DNA of 30,447 bases, from the NCBI GenBank assembly GCA_033557685.1, contig JAWQRN010000379.1:1-30447 (forward strand), read 5' to 3'. This stretch comes from Sperchopsis tessellata (lineage: Eukaryota > Arthropoda > Insecta > Coleoptera > Hydrophilidae). Under the pieces are notes generated by a model. It did no database searches and was not told the DNA's origin. It was given only the letters and a program-made list of their open reading frames with translations. Both the position numbers and the translations under genes were made by a program. This document shows positions 10,586 through 21,700 of the stretch, one piece after another. Numbering within the stretch: position 1 is the stretch's first letter; every line of letters starts with the position of its first letter.

Positions 10586-11630
10586 TTTTTAAAGTGTAAA
10601 ATATAAAATGGTGATCGCCATATTGAAACAGCTGAAGAATGTAGGACTTTTAAATTGTCGGTTAAAAAAACAAAAGAAGGTGACGCAATATTTTCGAATC
10701 GTTATTTTACTGCATGTTTTTTAAAGTAAAATATACCGAACTCTGAACATATTAGTCGTTTTATATGGCGTTAAATTATTATTTCTGCGAATTTCATTTA
10801 TTTTGCACTTCCGTTCAACCAATTTATCTTTCAAATGATATTCAAGATAGTTTAGATTAGTTTAAGTTCAAGATTTTGACCCGGCGGTATACAAGAACGT
10901 GCATTGTAATAACTAATGGTACTTTAAATTAAATATTTAAGACAAGTAGATAATAATATTAATAAATAACTAAAATTATAATTACGATTAATACTATTAT
11001 ACAAACTAGTTTACTAAAATTATTTTAACGTAATCCTCTTATATGATCATTCCTTAATATATTTACTTTATCTGTCTTCATAATCTTATTTAAAACTAAT
11101 TTCATTCTTATATATCTATCAATTGACAGTCGGACTAATTATGTTGACAACTGTGTTGTAATTCTTTATTCCACGAACAGCCCATAAAACTCAATTAAGT
11201 ATCCATTTCAAATTTTGGATCAGCAGATTTAGAACACTCATCTTTCCTTATATATCTTGGAGCAGGTGGTGAATCAAAATTTTCTACATTGTCGGTTATA
11301 AAGAGCAAAAAATGGAAGGTGTTGGAATCATTTAGAATCTTTATTTCACTTCACGGTTTGGTTTCGTTTATTGGGAGACGGCCATTTTAACCTTTTACGC
11401 GGTAAAATTCAAATTAGGTCACGCCCACTTGACCAATAGCATTCAAGTAACTGCGCGGTAAATTCGAAAACCCACACTACGCTATAAAAAGTACCACCTA
11501 TCAACATGCGTGGAATAGTATATAACTATTACTATTCGTAGCAATTGTCTAGAAGTGTTCAGGATTTGAGTGGGCGTGTCTTAGAAATCGTCCGGTGCAG
11601 GAATAATTAGCGAACCTAACTGTAATATCC
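10586..11630 (+). repeat. 1.09-kb tandem repeat, copy 2
   Basis: This copy is nearly identical to copy 1 up to about 11500. Near its 3' end it lacks about 35 bp present in copy 1 (at 10421-10470) and carries bases that match copy 3 instead of copy 1 (CAATTGTCTAG, TTTGAGTGGG, AGTATATAAC). An 11-bp spacer separates it from copy 1. Confidence 0.9.
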
Positions 11631-12562
11631 TATAAATTCGGGAAGTATTAGTCAATTTATATGGAATTAAATGAATTCAATTCACATGGCACCTCCGTGC
11701 AATAAATTTATTTTGTAAATAATAAAACTTCTGTAGGGACACTGTTTCAAAATTCGTGTGAAAGCTAGCTTAATATAATGAAATATTACATTTATGAAGT
11801 ACTTAATTAGAAATTAATATTCTTCGAAAATTACAGATGTAAATGGGTCACATGGTACTTTTATATATTCTTTGGTACCCACAATATAATGTCTATGGAA
11901 TGGAAATCGGTTGTGGTCGTATGGCTTATAATATTCTAATGCTCCTTAGTACCCAATAATATGATCATTCCTTAATATCTTTACTTTATCTGTCTTCATA
12001 ATCTTCTTTTTTAAAACTAATTTCATAATCTAATTTTTTTTTCTATTTATCAAATGACAGTAGGACTAAACATGTCGACAACTGTGTTGTAATACTTAAT
12101 TTCACAAACAGCCCATAAAACTCTTAATTATCCATTTCAAATTTTGAATTAGCAGATTTCTTTATATAGGGATCGCCATCTTGGAGCAGGTGGTGAATCG
12201 AAATTTCCTACATTGTCGGTTATAAAAAGCAAAAAATGGCAGTTGATAGAATTCATAGCAGTCGTTATTTCACTGTATGTATCTCGGTAAAATTGAACGG
12301 TTTGGGTCCGTTTATTGGGAGATGGCCATTTTAACCATTTTCGTGGTAAAATTCAAATTAAGTCGCCCCCATTTGACTAATAGCATTCAAGTTATTGCGC
12401 GGTAAATTCGAAAACAAACACCAGGTCGCAAAATGTACAACCTATCAAAATTAGTGGAAGAAATAATACAATGAACAGAATGTGTATATATTATTATAGT
12501 ATATAATTATTACTATTCATAGCAATTGTCTAGAAGTGTTCAGGGTTTGAGTGGGCGTGTCT
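11631..12562 (+). repeat. 1.09-kb tandem repeat, copy 3 (old, diverged)
   Basis: The same order of blocks is recognisable but with many substitutions and indels: a TATTAGTC..TTTATATGG..TTAAAT block near 11645, ATATGATCATTCCTTAATAT near 11960, GCCCATAAAACTC near 12111, TTTATTGGGAGATGGCCATT near 12308, and GTCTAGAAGTGTTCAGGG up to about 12562. It lacks the first 130 bp or so of the unit and retains the segment deleted from copy 2. It is cut off by a LINE fragment. Confidence 0.8.
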
Positions 12563-12574
12563 TTCCCTTTCCCT

Positions 12575-12790
12575 TGTCATGGAAGGACTATTGCGTAGTC
12601 CCACTTAGGAAGAAGGCATCGTAATAGTATAAAAGGCTGTAGACAAATATCCCTGTCATCTTGTGTTGGAAAGATTTTGGAACTGCTGGTGAAGAGCAGA
12701 TTGGAATGGTTTGTTCTCATATAAATAGCGTCCAAGTCCAAGACTTCTAATAGGTTAATTCTATGATTTCGAAGAAATACGGTCCTGCAT
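12575..12790 (+). mobile_element. short LINE reverse-transcriptase fragment
   Basis: Plus-strand translation gives WKDYCVVPLRKK-like residues, then QISLSSCVGKILELLVKSRL (12635-12700). This is the fingers motif of a jockey-superfamily reverse transcriptase, in which YRPISLSS is usual. Nothing downstream of this motif is present. It is the only transposon relic in sense orientation within the presumed ataxin-7-like transcription unit. Confidence 0.7.
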
Positions 12791-14759
12791 TCAGTACAAA
12801 TAGTTCCATTAAAAATACTATTTACTTCTAAAAACAGTTGATTTTGAAGGAAATTTTATTTAATCGAAAAATCTGAGGACTGTCAAGATTTGATTTAATG
12901 ATTATTTTCTTAAATTCACTTCTCAAGTCTTAACGCAAGACGTTACAGCTGTTTCATATATATGACCGGTTCATCACGGATATTCTCAAATAAAATGTCA
13001 AATTTTTATTTCATGCAGTTTTTGGATTGTGGGAAATATTTTTCGGATCGCTAATCAGTGTATAACCGGAAAAATCTACGACTAGAGTAAACAAATGAAT
13101 ATAGGTTAGATTTCCTGTGCAAAATTTGACGTCTGGCTGAGGTTGCGGACCAGGTTAATCTCATGCTTGCAATTGTTTTTATTCAGTTGTTTCCTAATAA
13201 CTCATGTTTGCTGAGTTCTTTAGGAAAGTGTGATATATTTATATTTATTAAAATGAACTGTGGTGTAGTTTTTCAAATAAATTAGAAATTTATTTGATAA
13301 AGCAGGACTTATCAACAACACAGGATTCATGTAAGTTTTTGCAAAATATTTATGATTGATAGCTATTAATTCAGTATCATCTCAAATGTTTATGTATTGT
13401 TCTGTTTGCAGTATACCATCATTTGCTTGTTATTGTAAAACATATCCAAATTGGTAGAATAAGTATGTTATTTAATAATTTTTACTAGTGGGTAGCTAAA
13501 TTAGCTTTACCTGTATTTCTAACCATGATTTGTTTTTCATTCAATTATATATACTAAATTAGGTATGTATTCACATTTAGTGGCTACTTAAAATAAGGTT
13601 GATTCTGTATTGTATTGTTTTATTTTAAAATATCTTATTTAAATTTCTAAATAAGTAACTTGTAAGCTGTTCTTTTCGTTTAGGATGAGGTGATGAGTAT
13701 ATTTCATCTCAAAGTCTCACAATGTTCTTTCGTTGTATAAATGATTATCTATTTTTAGATCTGGTATATATTTTGTTTGATCACGTTCTGCGTAAAATCA
13801 AACGATTTAAGCACTTGTCTAGCTTTCAAATATAAACACTGTAGTTCTGTAGTCTGCATCTAGATTTAAAAATGTTTTTGCTATATTAAAAACACTACTT
13901 GAATTTACTATATAATATATAACATAACAGTATTTCATTTTGACATCTTTAAAGGAATATGTTAATTTTGTAATGTTAGTGCGTCTAATTTAGCAAATAT
14001 AGTTTTAATATTTCATTTTGATATAGTTTAATGTAACTCGTAAAATTGTAATTGTTATTATGTTAGCTGTTCAAGGTGAGGTTTGTAATATGGTACGGTA
14101 CGGTGTGTAAATAGATTTGCTATTTTAATTTGAGTTTTTTAAACAATACAATAGTTAAATCTACTCGTATGATGGTATGATAGACCAGGGTTCAATTGGA
14201 TCTTGAAATGTGTAGTTGAATTTAGTGCTACTAAAATTTAAAAATTAATACGCAATCAAAATTTCCATTGCTATATTTCGTTCTATTTATTGACATGGTA
14301 GTGGTTTAAATTGCAACTTTGCATCCATAATATTGGAACCGAGCGTTATGTCTGTAAATATCTTTTAATCTTTAAATTTCGTTTGTTTTTTTTTAATTAC
14401 TCTTTCTAAAGTTATACACTGTAAAATATATTAGTCCTTTCTTTATACTTTTTATTCTTGCTTGGACGAATTTAGAACAATATTTGGTAATATATCACCT
14501 GTTTGGCGTGCAGCCACAGTTCTAGACTACCGCTTTTGGTGAATCAGTTTTAATGCGTATTGAATTTTCTCTTGTGTAACATGTAGGTAGTGATATTTAA
14601 AACGGAAAGTAAATTCCAACATGTAGTTACCTGGTTATAACTCAATTTTAAAGTATATAATTTAACTCAATACTTATTAGTAGGTTTTAAATTTACTACA
14701 AAATGTTTTTTGAGTGTCAGCTAAACCACCTTTCTTCTTGGATGTGTTAAAAATTTGCT
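12791..14759. other. AT-rich presumed intron 1 sequence
   Basis: No coding segment, RNA gene or clear repeat was recognised. The stretch is uniformly AT-rich with many homopolymer runs and is probably first-intron DNA of the ataxin-7-like gene. Confidence 0.4.
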
Positions 14760-15010
14760 CCGCCCAAATTTAAATTAAGAAATGTTATTTTGAAGAAACT
14801 GATACAAAATCCTGTTTATTATACTATTTTCCTTATTGTACCTGTTTCTGTCAAGTTTTCTTGTCTCGGCTTTTATATTAGTGAACCAATTATCTGATGT
14901 TAGGTTCCGTCCTGAACCATAAATTTGTTTGTAGTATTTCAAAGACTGCAGATAGACTACTAGATACCTGGTTTGGCCCTTCAGGTTGAGTGTCACAAAA
15001 AACTTCAATA
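14760..15010 (-). mobile_element. piggyBac-like transposase fragment
   Basis: Minus-strand translation gives KGQTRYLVVYLQSL, then IYGSGRNLTSDNWFTNI. G-x-GRN-[IL]-[TS]-x-DNWFTS is a hallmark of the catalytic core of piggyBac transposases and includes one of the catalytic Asp residues (DNWF). About 77 codons are open, but the start and the rest of the transposase are missing. It lies antisense in the presumed first intron. It could have come from the same element family as the fragment at 18790-19504, which covers the preceding part of the protein. Confidence 0.75.
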
Positions 15011-15660
15011 TTACTCGTAAAAATAATTTAGTGTCACCAAAGCAAATATTTTTATACTATTTCTGTTTTATGTACTGCTGAAAACTACAATGCCCACAAA
15101 ACGTATCCAAATTTAGTAATTCATTAACATTCTGAAAAAAAAATACGTGGTATGGTTTTATAGATATTTGCTTACAAATTTCTCAAGAATTCTAGAAATT
15201 GGTTTTATAGACATGCACAAATGGAAGATTTCTACAACTATATAATTAGTTTTCCAAAGCTCTTCAATATTTGTATATTGACCGTGCAGTCAGAGTTTTA
15301 ATAAGCTTCGATTCTAGGCAAGGGAGAGTATACTTATATATTGTTAGAGGTCGTAAATATTCTCAAAACTAAAAGATCATGTTTAATACCACTAACAAAA
15401 CATATTTCGAGCTCATCAGGACAGATTTTAAGTGAATTGTGGTTTTCTAAAATATGTTACACTTAACACATAACTTATAACTTGTTTTCTAAGTTAGATA
15501 TTAAAAAAAAAAACTGCAATAAAGTAAAAATATAATATGTCTTAAATTTTTACAGTTTATTTACAAAAATTCTATTTTAAAATAACAGATATGATTCCCC
15601 AAAACTTATTTAAGTGATTGTAGTGAAAGTTTTTAGTAACAACTGTTTTTTTTATTCTAG
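15011..15660. other. end of presumed intron 1
   Basis: AT-rich sequence with no recognised element. It leads into the polypyrimidine tract and acceptor at 15660 (tttttttattctag). Confidence 0.4.
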
Positions 15661-15758
15661 GAAGAAGACGAACATGAATACCGACTATTCTCTTTCATCA
15701 ACATGGAAGGGAAAGTCGTGGGATGAGTTTATGGCCAAACAAAATGTCGAGTCACTGT
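15661..15758 (+). CDS. Atxn7: ataxin-7-like exon 2: start codon and KGKSW segment
   Basis: The acceptor (tttattctag) ends at 15660. ATG at 15674 opens 28 codons plus one base (phase 1) up to the donor GTAGGT at 15759. The residues contain LSSTWKGKSWDEFM, comparable to the SWNLWVEAS-like segment that precedes the zinc finger in vertebrate ataxin-7. Bases 15661-15673 are open in the same frame, so translation may start upstream at a junction-made ATG. The next intron is only 65 nt. This exon resembles exon 7 in motif and in intron position. Confidence 0.7.
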
Positions 15759-18700
15759 GTAGGTTTTGGTTTGCTTTAATTATAAAGAACTTTTAATGGA
15801 TATATAACTATTGTAAATTTTAGTGAAAGGAAGGGACAAAAAGGAAGAACCTACTAAAAAGATTCAGGAAAGGGTGCGACGATTACCAAGAAGGCAAATA
15901 TTACTAAATGGACAATTTCCGAAAGAAGATGTTGCAGAGTTGTGCTTTTGTGAAAGGTGTGAAAAAGTAATGATGGCACAGTCATACACCCGTCATTATC
16001 AGACTAGACATGGACCAGGTCATCGAGAGCGGCCAAAAACTCCTACCAAAACAATGCCTGACCTCAAAAAGAAAAGCAAGACATCAAAAAGCAAAAAGAA
16101 GTCACCAACCAATGCCTCCGTACCTCAATCTATGGGATTTCCAGTAAGTGGACATTCCGTAGATAGCCGAATTTCCAAGCGTGTATGTATTTTTATTTTT
16201 TTTTTATTATTTTATCCAGGGTTACATACACTGGTTCTTTTAATACACATTGCTATTATGTTTTTATCACTGTTAGTTTGTTTTTATATGTTTTGGTTAT
16301 AACTTGCTTACACAAGGTTTTGTGTAAACAGTACCTGATTTTGAGGTTGACTAGTGAATAGGCCTTGATGCTTTTCAGCAACGAACAGAATGCACCATCG
16401 TTCACCACTTCTGTCATGTCCACAATTTTTGTTTGCTCACAATACCACACGGTCAACACCACTAGCTGTCAAAATTTCAAGAAATCTTTAACTTTTCTCT
16501 GGTTGTAAATATTGAGTTACTTCTTACAATATTTACTTGTATTATGTGTTGTTTTTATAACATATAGACATAAAAAAACATTGAAAACAAACACAAGCCT
16601 AGTGTTGGCAGTTCTAATGTTGAAAATTGCCCAGCTTGTCATAACTGGTGGCGTTCACCGGTGGTCATTCTCTTCATTCCTATATGTGAAAATCATACCT
16701 CCTTTGTGATTTAGCTTCGTGCAACGACATTGCATTGAGTTAGGCAATTTTGGTGTTTCCTTGATTATAAGTGATACTAAATTAAGTGTTTAATTTTAGG
16801 AACAAAACATGCCCACCGAAAGTGCGGCACTAAGCAGTTCAAAGGGAAAGTCATTGTCCGAAAATACAACCTCAGAAAGCGCCAAAAAAAGTGACTATCG
16901 TAAGTGTCAGCAGATCATAAATTATTATTATTTGGGAAAAATTCAAACAATTGATGTATGGTTATTGAGGTTGATTCGAAGTTAAAGTAGTGTTTGTTTT
17001 GTGTAGGTCGGGGGGACTGCTTATAGTTTACAAAATATTTTAATAAATATTATTATTTCAGGTTCCTCAAAACCGAGTAGCAGTTCTTCTCATTCTTTAA
17101 GTAAGAAGAGGAGTAAGTCGAAATCCGATGATTATTCGACTTCGAAAAGCTTATACGAAAAAAAATCCATTTCAATGAGTGATGATAAGGACTTGCCTGT
17201 GAAAAATTCGTCGGGCCAAAAACCTTCAACCTTAAGTAGCAGGTCAACGGAACAAGGACAAAAAGGTGATATTAATTTGATTCATGTATTTTTGTACACT
17301 TTTGCACTTAACCTTTTAAATTTTTCATCAATAAACTAATTTCCATTTCCCATTAAAGCTTCTTTAACCTTCCTATTTTATTTCCACAACCATATACTCT
17401 AGGTTGTATTTATTACCTTAAAATAAACACATCAACTTTTAAAAGTATTTATTGTAATATTTAATTTATAATATTAAATTTCTGATATACTAATGAAACA
17501 ATATATCATTACTGGTCTAATTACAATTCATATCTAGTTCTCCTCTTCTCCTTCCTCGTACCTTACTTCTTCTTATTGGTAGGCTCTCCATTACTGGAGG
17601 TTCACCACAATTCTGGCACATTCTTCCCTATCCTGAGCTGCATGGTAGAGGTGGGCGGCTGTTTCTTATATTTCGTAAACAGGAGAGTCACCTTCGTCCC
17701 ACGGATCGTTTTCCTTCTATTTTTGCTTGCATTATTAGGTGTAGTAATGCATATTTCTTGTTTCGCTGACGTGTCTCAGGTACGATGTTTTCCTGCTCTT
17801 AATCATTTTTAAGATTTCTGTATTCGTTCCAATGTGCCTGAGTACTTCTTCGTTCGTTTCATGTTCTGTCCATGATATACGCAGCATGCGTCAAAAAAAT
17901 CACATCTCAAAAACCTCCAATTTATTGAGTGTGGCCGTTTTTAAGGTCCATGATTCAATGCCATATAACAGGGTTGAATATACATAGCATTTCAGTATAC
18001 GGTTTCTTATTTTTATTGCTACTTCTCGGCAGCAAAGAAATTATTTCATTTTCATGAATGTTGCTCTGGCTATTTCTATTCAAGCCCTAACCTCTGTATG
18101 CGGATACGGGTTAGCCGTGTTCCAAGGTATTTCCTCCTATGAACTTGTTGTATTGGTTCATTTCCAATTATTAGATTTACCGTTACACCCTGATCTCGAC
18201 TAACTACCATTGTCTTTGTTTTTGTTTTATTGACTGCAAGTTCCATCTAGTTGCCGGTTTCTACTATTTTATCCATTAGTCTTTGAAGGCCTTCTGGGCT
18301 GTTTGCTATCACGACCGTATCATCAGTATAATGGATATTTTTGATGAGCTGATCGTTGATTTTTATACCTTCTTCATTATCTATTGCTTTGTCAAATATA
18401 TACCCGGAGTATATATTAAATAGTTGGTGCGATAGAATGCATCCCTGCCTCACCCCTCTTTTTATTTGGGTCTCGTAGGTTTTGCCTTCTTTTAGTCGTA
18501 CTGACGCTCTCTGCTGCCATTAGAGATTCTTAATTATTTTAAGTTCATTTGTGTTTATGTTCACGTGATTTAGGATGTCCATCATTTTATCGTGTATTAC
18601 TCAATCGAAAGCCTTCTTGTAGTCCACAAAATAAATGTATACATTCTGACGCAAATCATTACACTTCTGCAGTAGTACCTTTAAACTTATAAGTGCCTCT

Positions 18701-21700
18701 CTGGTACCCTACGGTTGCTAATTGCTTCTTTCACTGGCAAAAATACAATGTATTTAGGTGTTCTTCAATATCTGATGTTGATAGCTGACCTTTTTATATC
18801 AGATGTCTCTGAAAAGTTGTTGCCCTAAGGCCTTTCCTCCCTATGAACCCAACAGTACTTTCATCCACTGCAATATTTTGTATAGGGATGAAGTATTCTC
18901 TACATTTATTGTCAATATAATCCATGGCATTTTATACTTTTATTCTACAATATATGATGTAGGATAAGCAGATGGGTTCAAATTGAATACCCAATATATT
19001 TGAAGGAAATGTTTTCTAGAAAAAAAGTCTTTGAAAAAAGGTTGCTTATCTGTTCACTCGTAGCCATTCATGATGACACCAATGAATGCCTTCATTTCTG
19101 CAAGTGTAAAATCCACTCATTTTTGCCATATAGAATATTTTTCTAAGGGTGTCGCATACTAACCAGTATACCGCATAAAAGAAATTCGCTCGAAATCTCT
19201 TCAATAAGAAGAAGGAATTCAAATTTTACGGCCGGTGTATTTCTTAAGGGCTTGTAGCCATAATTAGCTGTATATGCTAATTTTGTAAATTTTCATTATT
19301 TGAACCCCATTTTTTTCATCCGCTATTTTCATGGTTGATGTCTTCTTCATCTCTCTGCTCCTCAGTGTAACTTTATTCATGATCAGATCCAGAATTATCT
19401 CATTCAGAATCATTTTCAGAAGCAACATCATCAATATTAGAATCACTAAACTCCAACTCATATTTACTAGGGCTTCGTACAAATTTTTGTGATGTCGATG
19501 CCATTTTTTCCTTGAAATATATGTTATAAAAAATATTGACAGTTAATACATTAGAAAAATATTTTAAAAATAGCTTCTATTCTACATAGATGCTATACTC
19601 CCAAATATTTGTAATGGCTTCAATGAATACAAAGATGCAACTACAACTATCGGAACTAAATATAAATGTAAAGAATATTTTAAAACAATGGGAACTCAAA
19701 TGATGGCCAAGTTTTCTTCTTTTGGTGCCTTGTCTGTTTTCAGAGTTGGCAATCATCATGTCAGTAATTTACTGATATCTTTCTCGATCGTTGGCAGTTC
19801 GGAACAATTCCTCAAACGATAGCCCAGTCCAATGTCTGATGGTACACAACCATGATAATAGTTTGGGTCCGATCCATCTCTTCCCCTCGACTTTCCTCTG
19901 TATAATGAGTCGCAATGAGTGATATTTGGACCCTCTGATGATATGCCCAAAGTATTCTATTTTCCTTCTTTTTACGTGTTTGTTTATAAATGATATTTGC
20001 TTAGAATTTAGAAGTTCCTTGTATAAAACTTTGAAAATTTGAAAATTTGTTGACTTCAGATATTCAGAAGTAACTGATCCTTATATAATAATTATTTCTT
20101 TGAGCAACGTCATCTTGACTCAGACATCATAAATTTTTGACCATCAAATGGTCATCATTCTCAAACAATAAAAAATACTTAATAAAAATGCTTCAACTGA
20201 TTTGTAAACACTATTACATGGTCATAAGTGTCTAATGCACACAACTGCACATTAATGTACACACTTCAATACAAATTTTAAAATATACAAATACATCAAC
20301 ATGGGATCGAAAATGGTTAAGCAGTTTTGTTTGTAGTTTCTATTTTTGTAAGTACTGGTACTGATAATTAAATTTTTTTACAGACATGAATTTTAGATTA
20401 GAAAAAAGAAACTCTTATTGCTGTGAAAAGTGTGGTAAGGTGTTCGATAGCCAAGATTTGCTATCGTGCCACCAAAAATATAAACATTCGGCATCAAGTA
20501 CAAAACACAGCCCTTCACACACTTCGGCGAACTCGAAGTCTTCGTCTTCGAGTACCAAAAAGAAGGGTACTTCTAAAAGCAGCAGTAGTAGTAGCAGCGC
20601 TAAAAAACCAGAGAGAACATCTACGTCTTCGAAACCATATACCGTAAGTTAACAACTCAAAATTCAAAAGAAAAAGTTATAGAATTAGTAAACACAGTTT
20701 CTGTTATGACAATGTAAATTTATTTTGGCATAGCCGATTATAGTGATGAGTAGGTTAGTAAGTCTCTATTGAGTATAGGTTTCAGTAACTTCTTCGCTTC
20801 CATCACCTTCAGGATGGCTCAACAGTTACAGCCTGCTTTGTTGATTTCAAAAACTTCAGAGTAGCCAAGAATTTGTCTTAGTCTTGCTCAAGGCCTTGCC
20901 TTAATCTTTCACTGAGCCTTTTTATACTTAGTCAAGATTTGATTGAAGTAGTTCCAGTCAGTCGAAGCTCTATTGCATTATTTCCCAAACTTAATCGGTT
21001 CATGGATCCCATTTTTTTCCAATTAAAAGTTTTTGTTTTTGGAACTATGTAATATTGTTTTTGATTTTTGTATTTCTTTTATAATATACAAATTAACATT
21101 ACACCTATTTTTAATAAAATATCTTATTTATATCTGCATTGGGATGTTGTTTTGGTTTGATTTTTGATTTTTTAATTCTTCTTTAGGTCCCTTCTCCGCT
21201 TCGGAGGTTGGCAATCATCACCGCTATGCAGACTTTCGAGACTGCTGCTCCAAATAGCTGACTTGTATTTCAATTGTACCACTTTCGTAGGTTCTTCAGC
21301 CAAGAATGATAGCGTCTTCTTCCAACATTTCTCCCTCCTTGTATTTTTCCCTGTATTATTATTTTAATCAGGTGGTATTTTTCTCCTTTAGTGATGTGTC
21401 CCAGGTATTGTAATTTTCATTTTTTAATGGTATTTATAATTTCCTTCTCTTTCTTCAATCTTCTAATTACTTCGAACGCCTTTAACCTTTTGATGTCCGC
21501 TTTCCTTAGAGTCCATGCTTCGGCTCCATATAATATATTGAATGTATGTAGCTTTTTGTTAATCTTGTTTTTAATTATAGGGTTAGATCTTTTCCGCATA
21601 GTGCTTTTTTAATTTTCATGAAAATTGCTCTCGCCTTTGCTATTCTTATTCTTATTTCCTCTGAACTATATTTGTTTTGGTTAATGGTTGTACTTGGGTA

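Noticed and set aside
15759..15823. Intron 2 as a retained coding segment
   Set aside because: Reading through meets a stop within 13 codons, while splicing at GTAGGT/TTTTAG restores the frame into the zinc-finger exon.
17576..17812. Plus-strand frame of 78 codons with hydrophobic stretches
   Set aside because: Antisense shadow of the RTE-like LINE C-terminus.
20423..20647. Second open frame overlapping exon 6
   Set aside because: It is the +1 shadow of the finger exon; it breaks the Cys/His motif and does not fit the splice phases.
20890..20960. Minus-strand TATAAAAAGGCTCAGT as a possible LTR promoter
   Set aside because: The TATA to TCAGT distance is only about 13 nt, too short for a core promoter.
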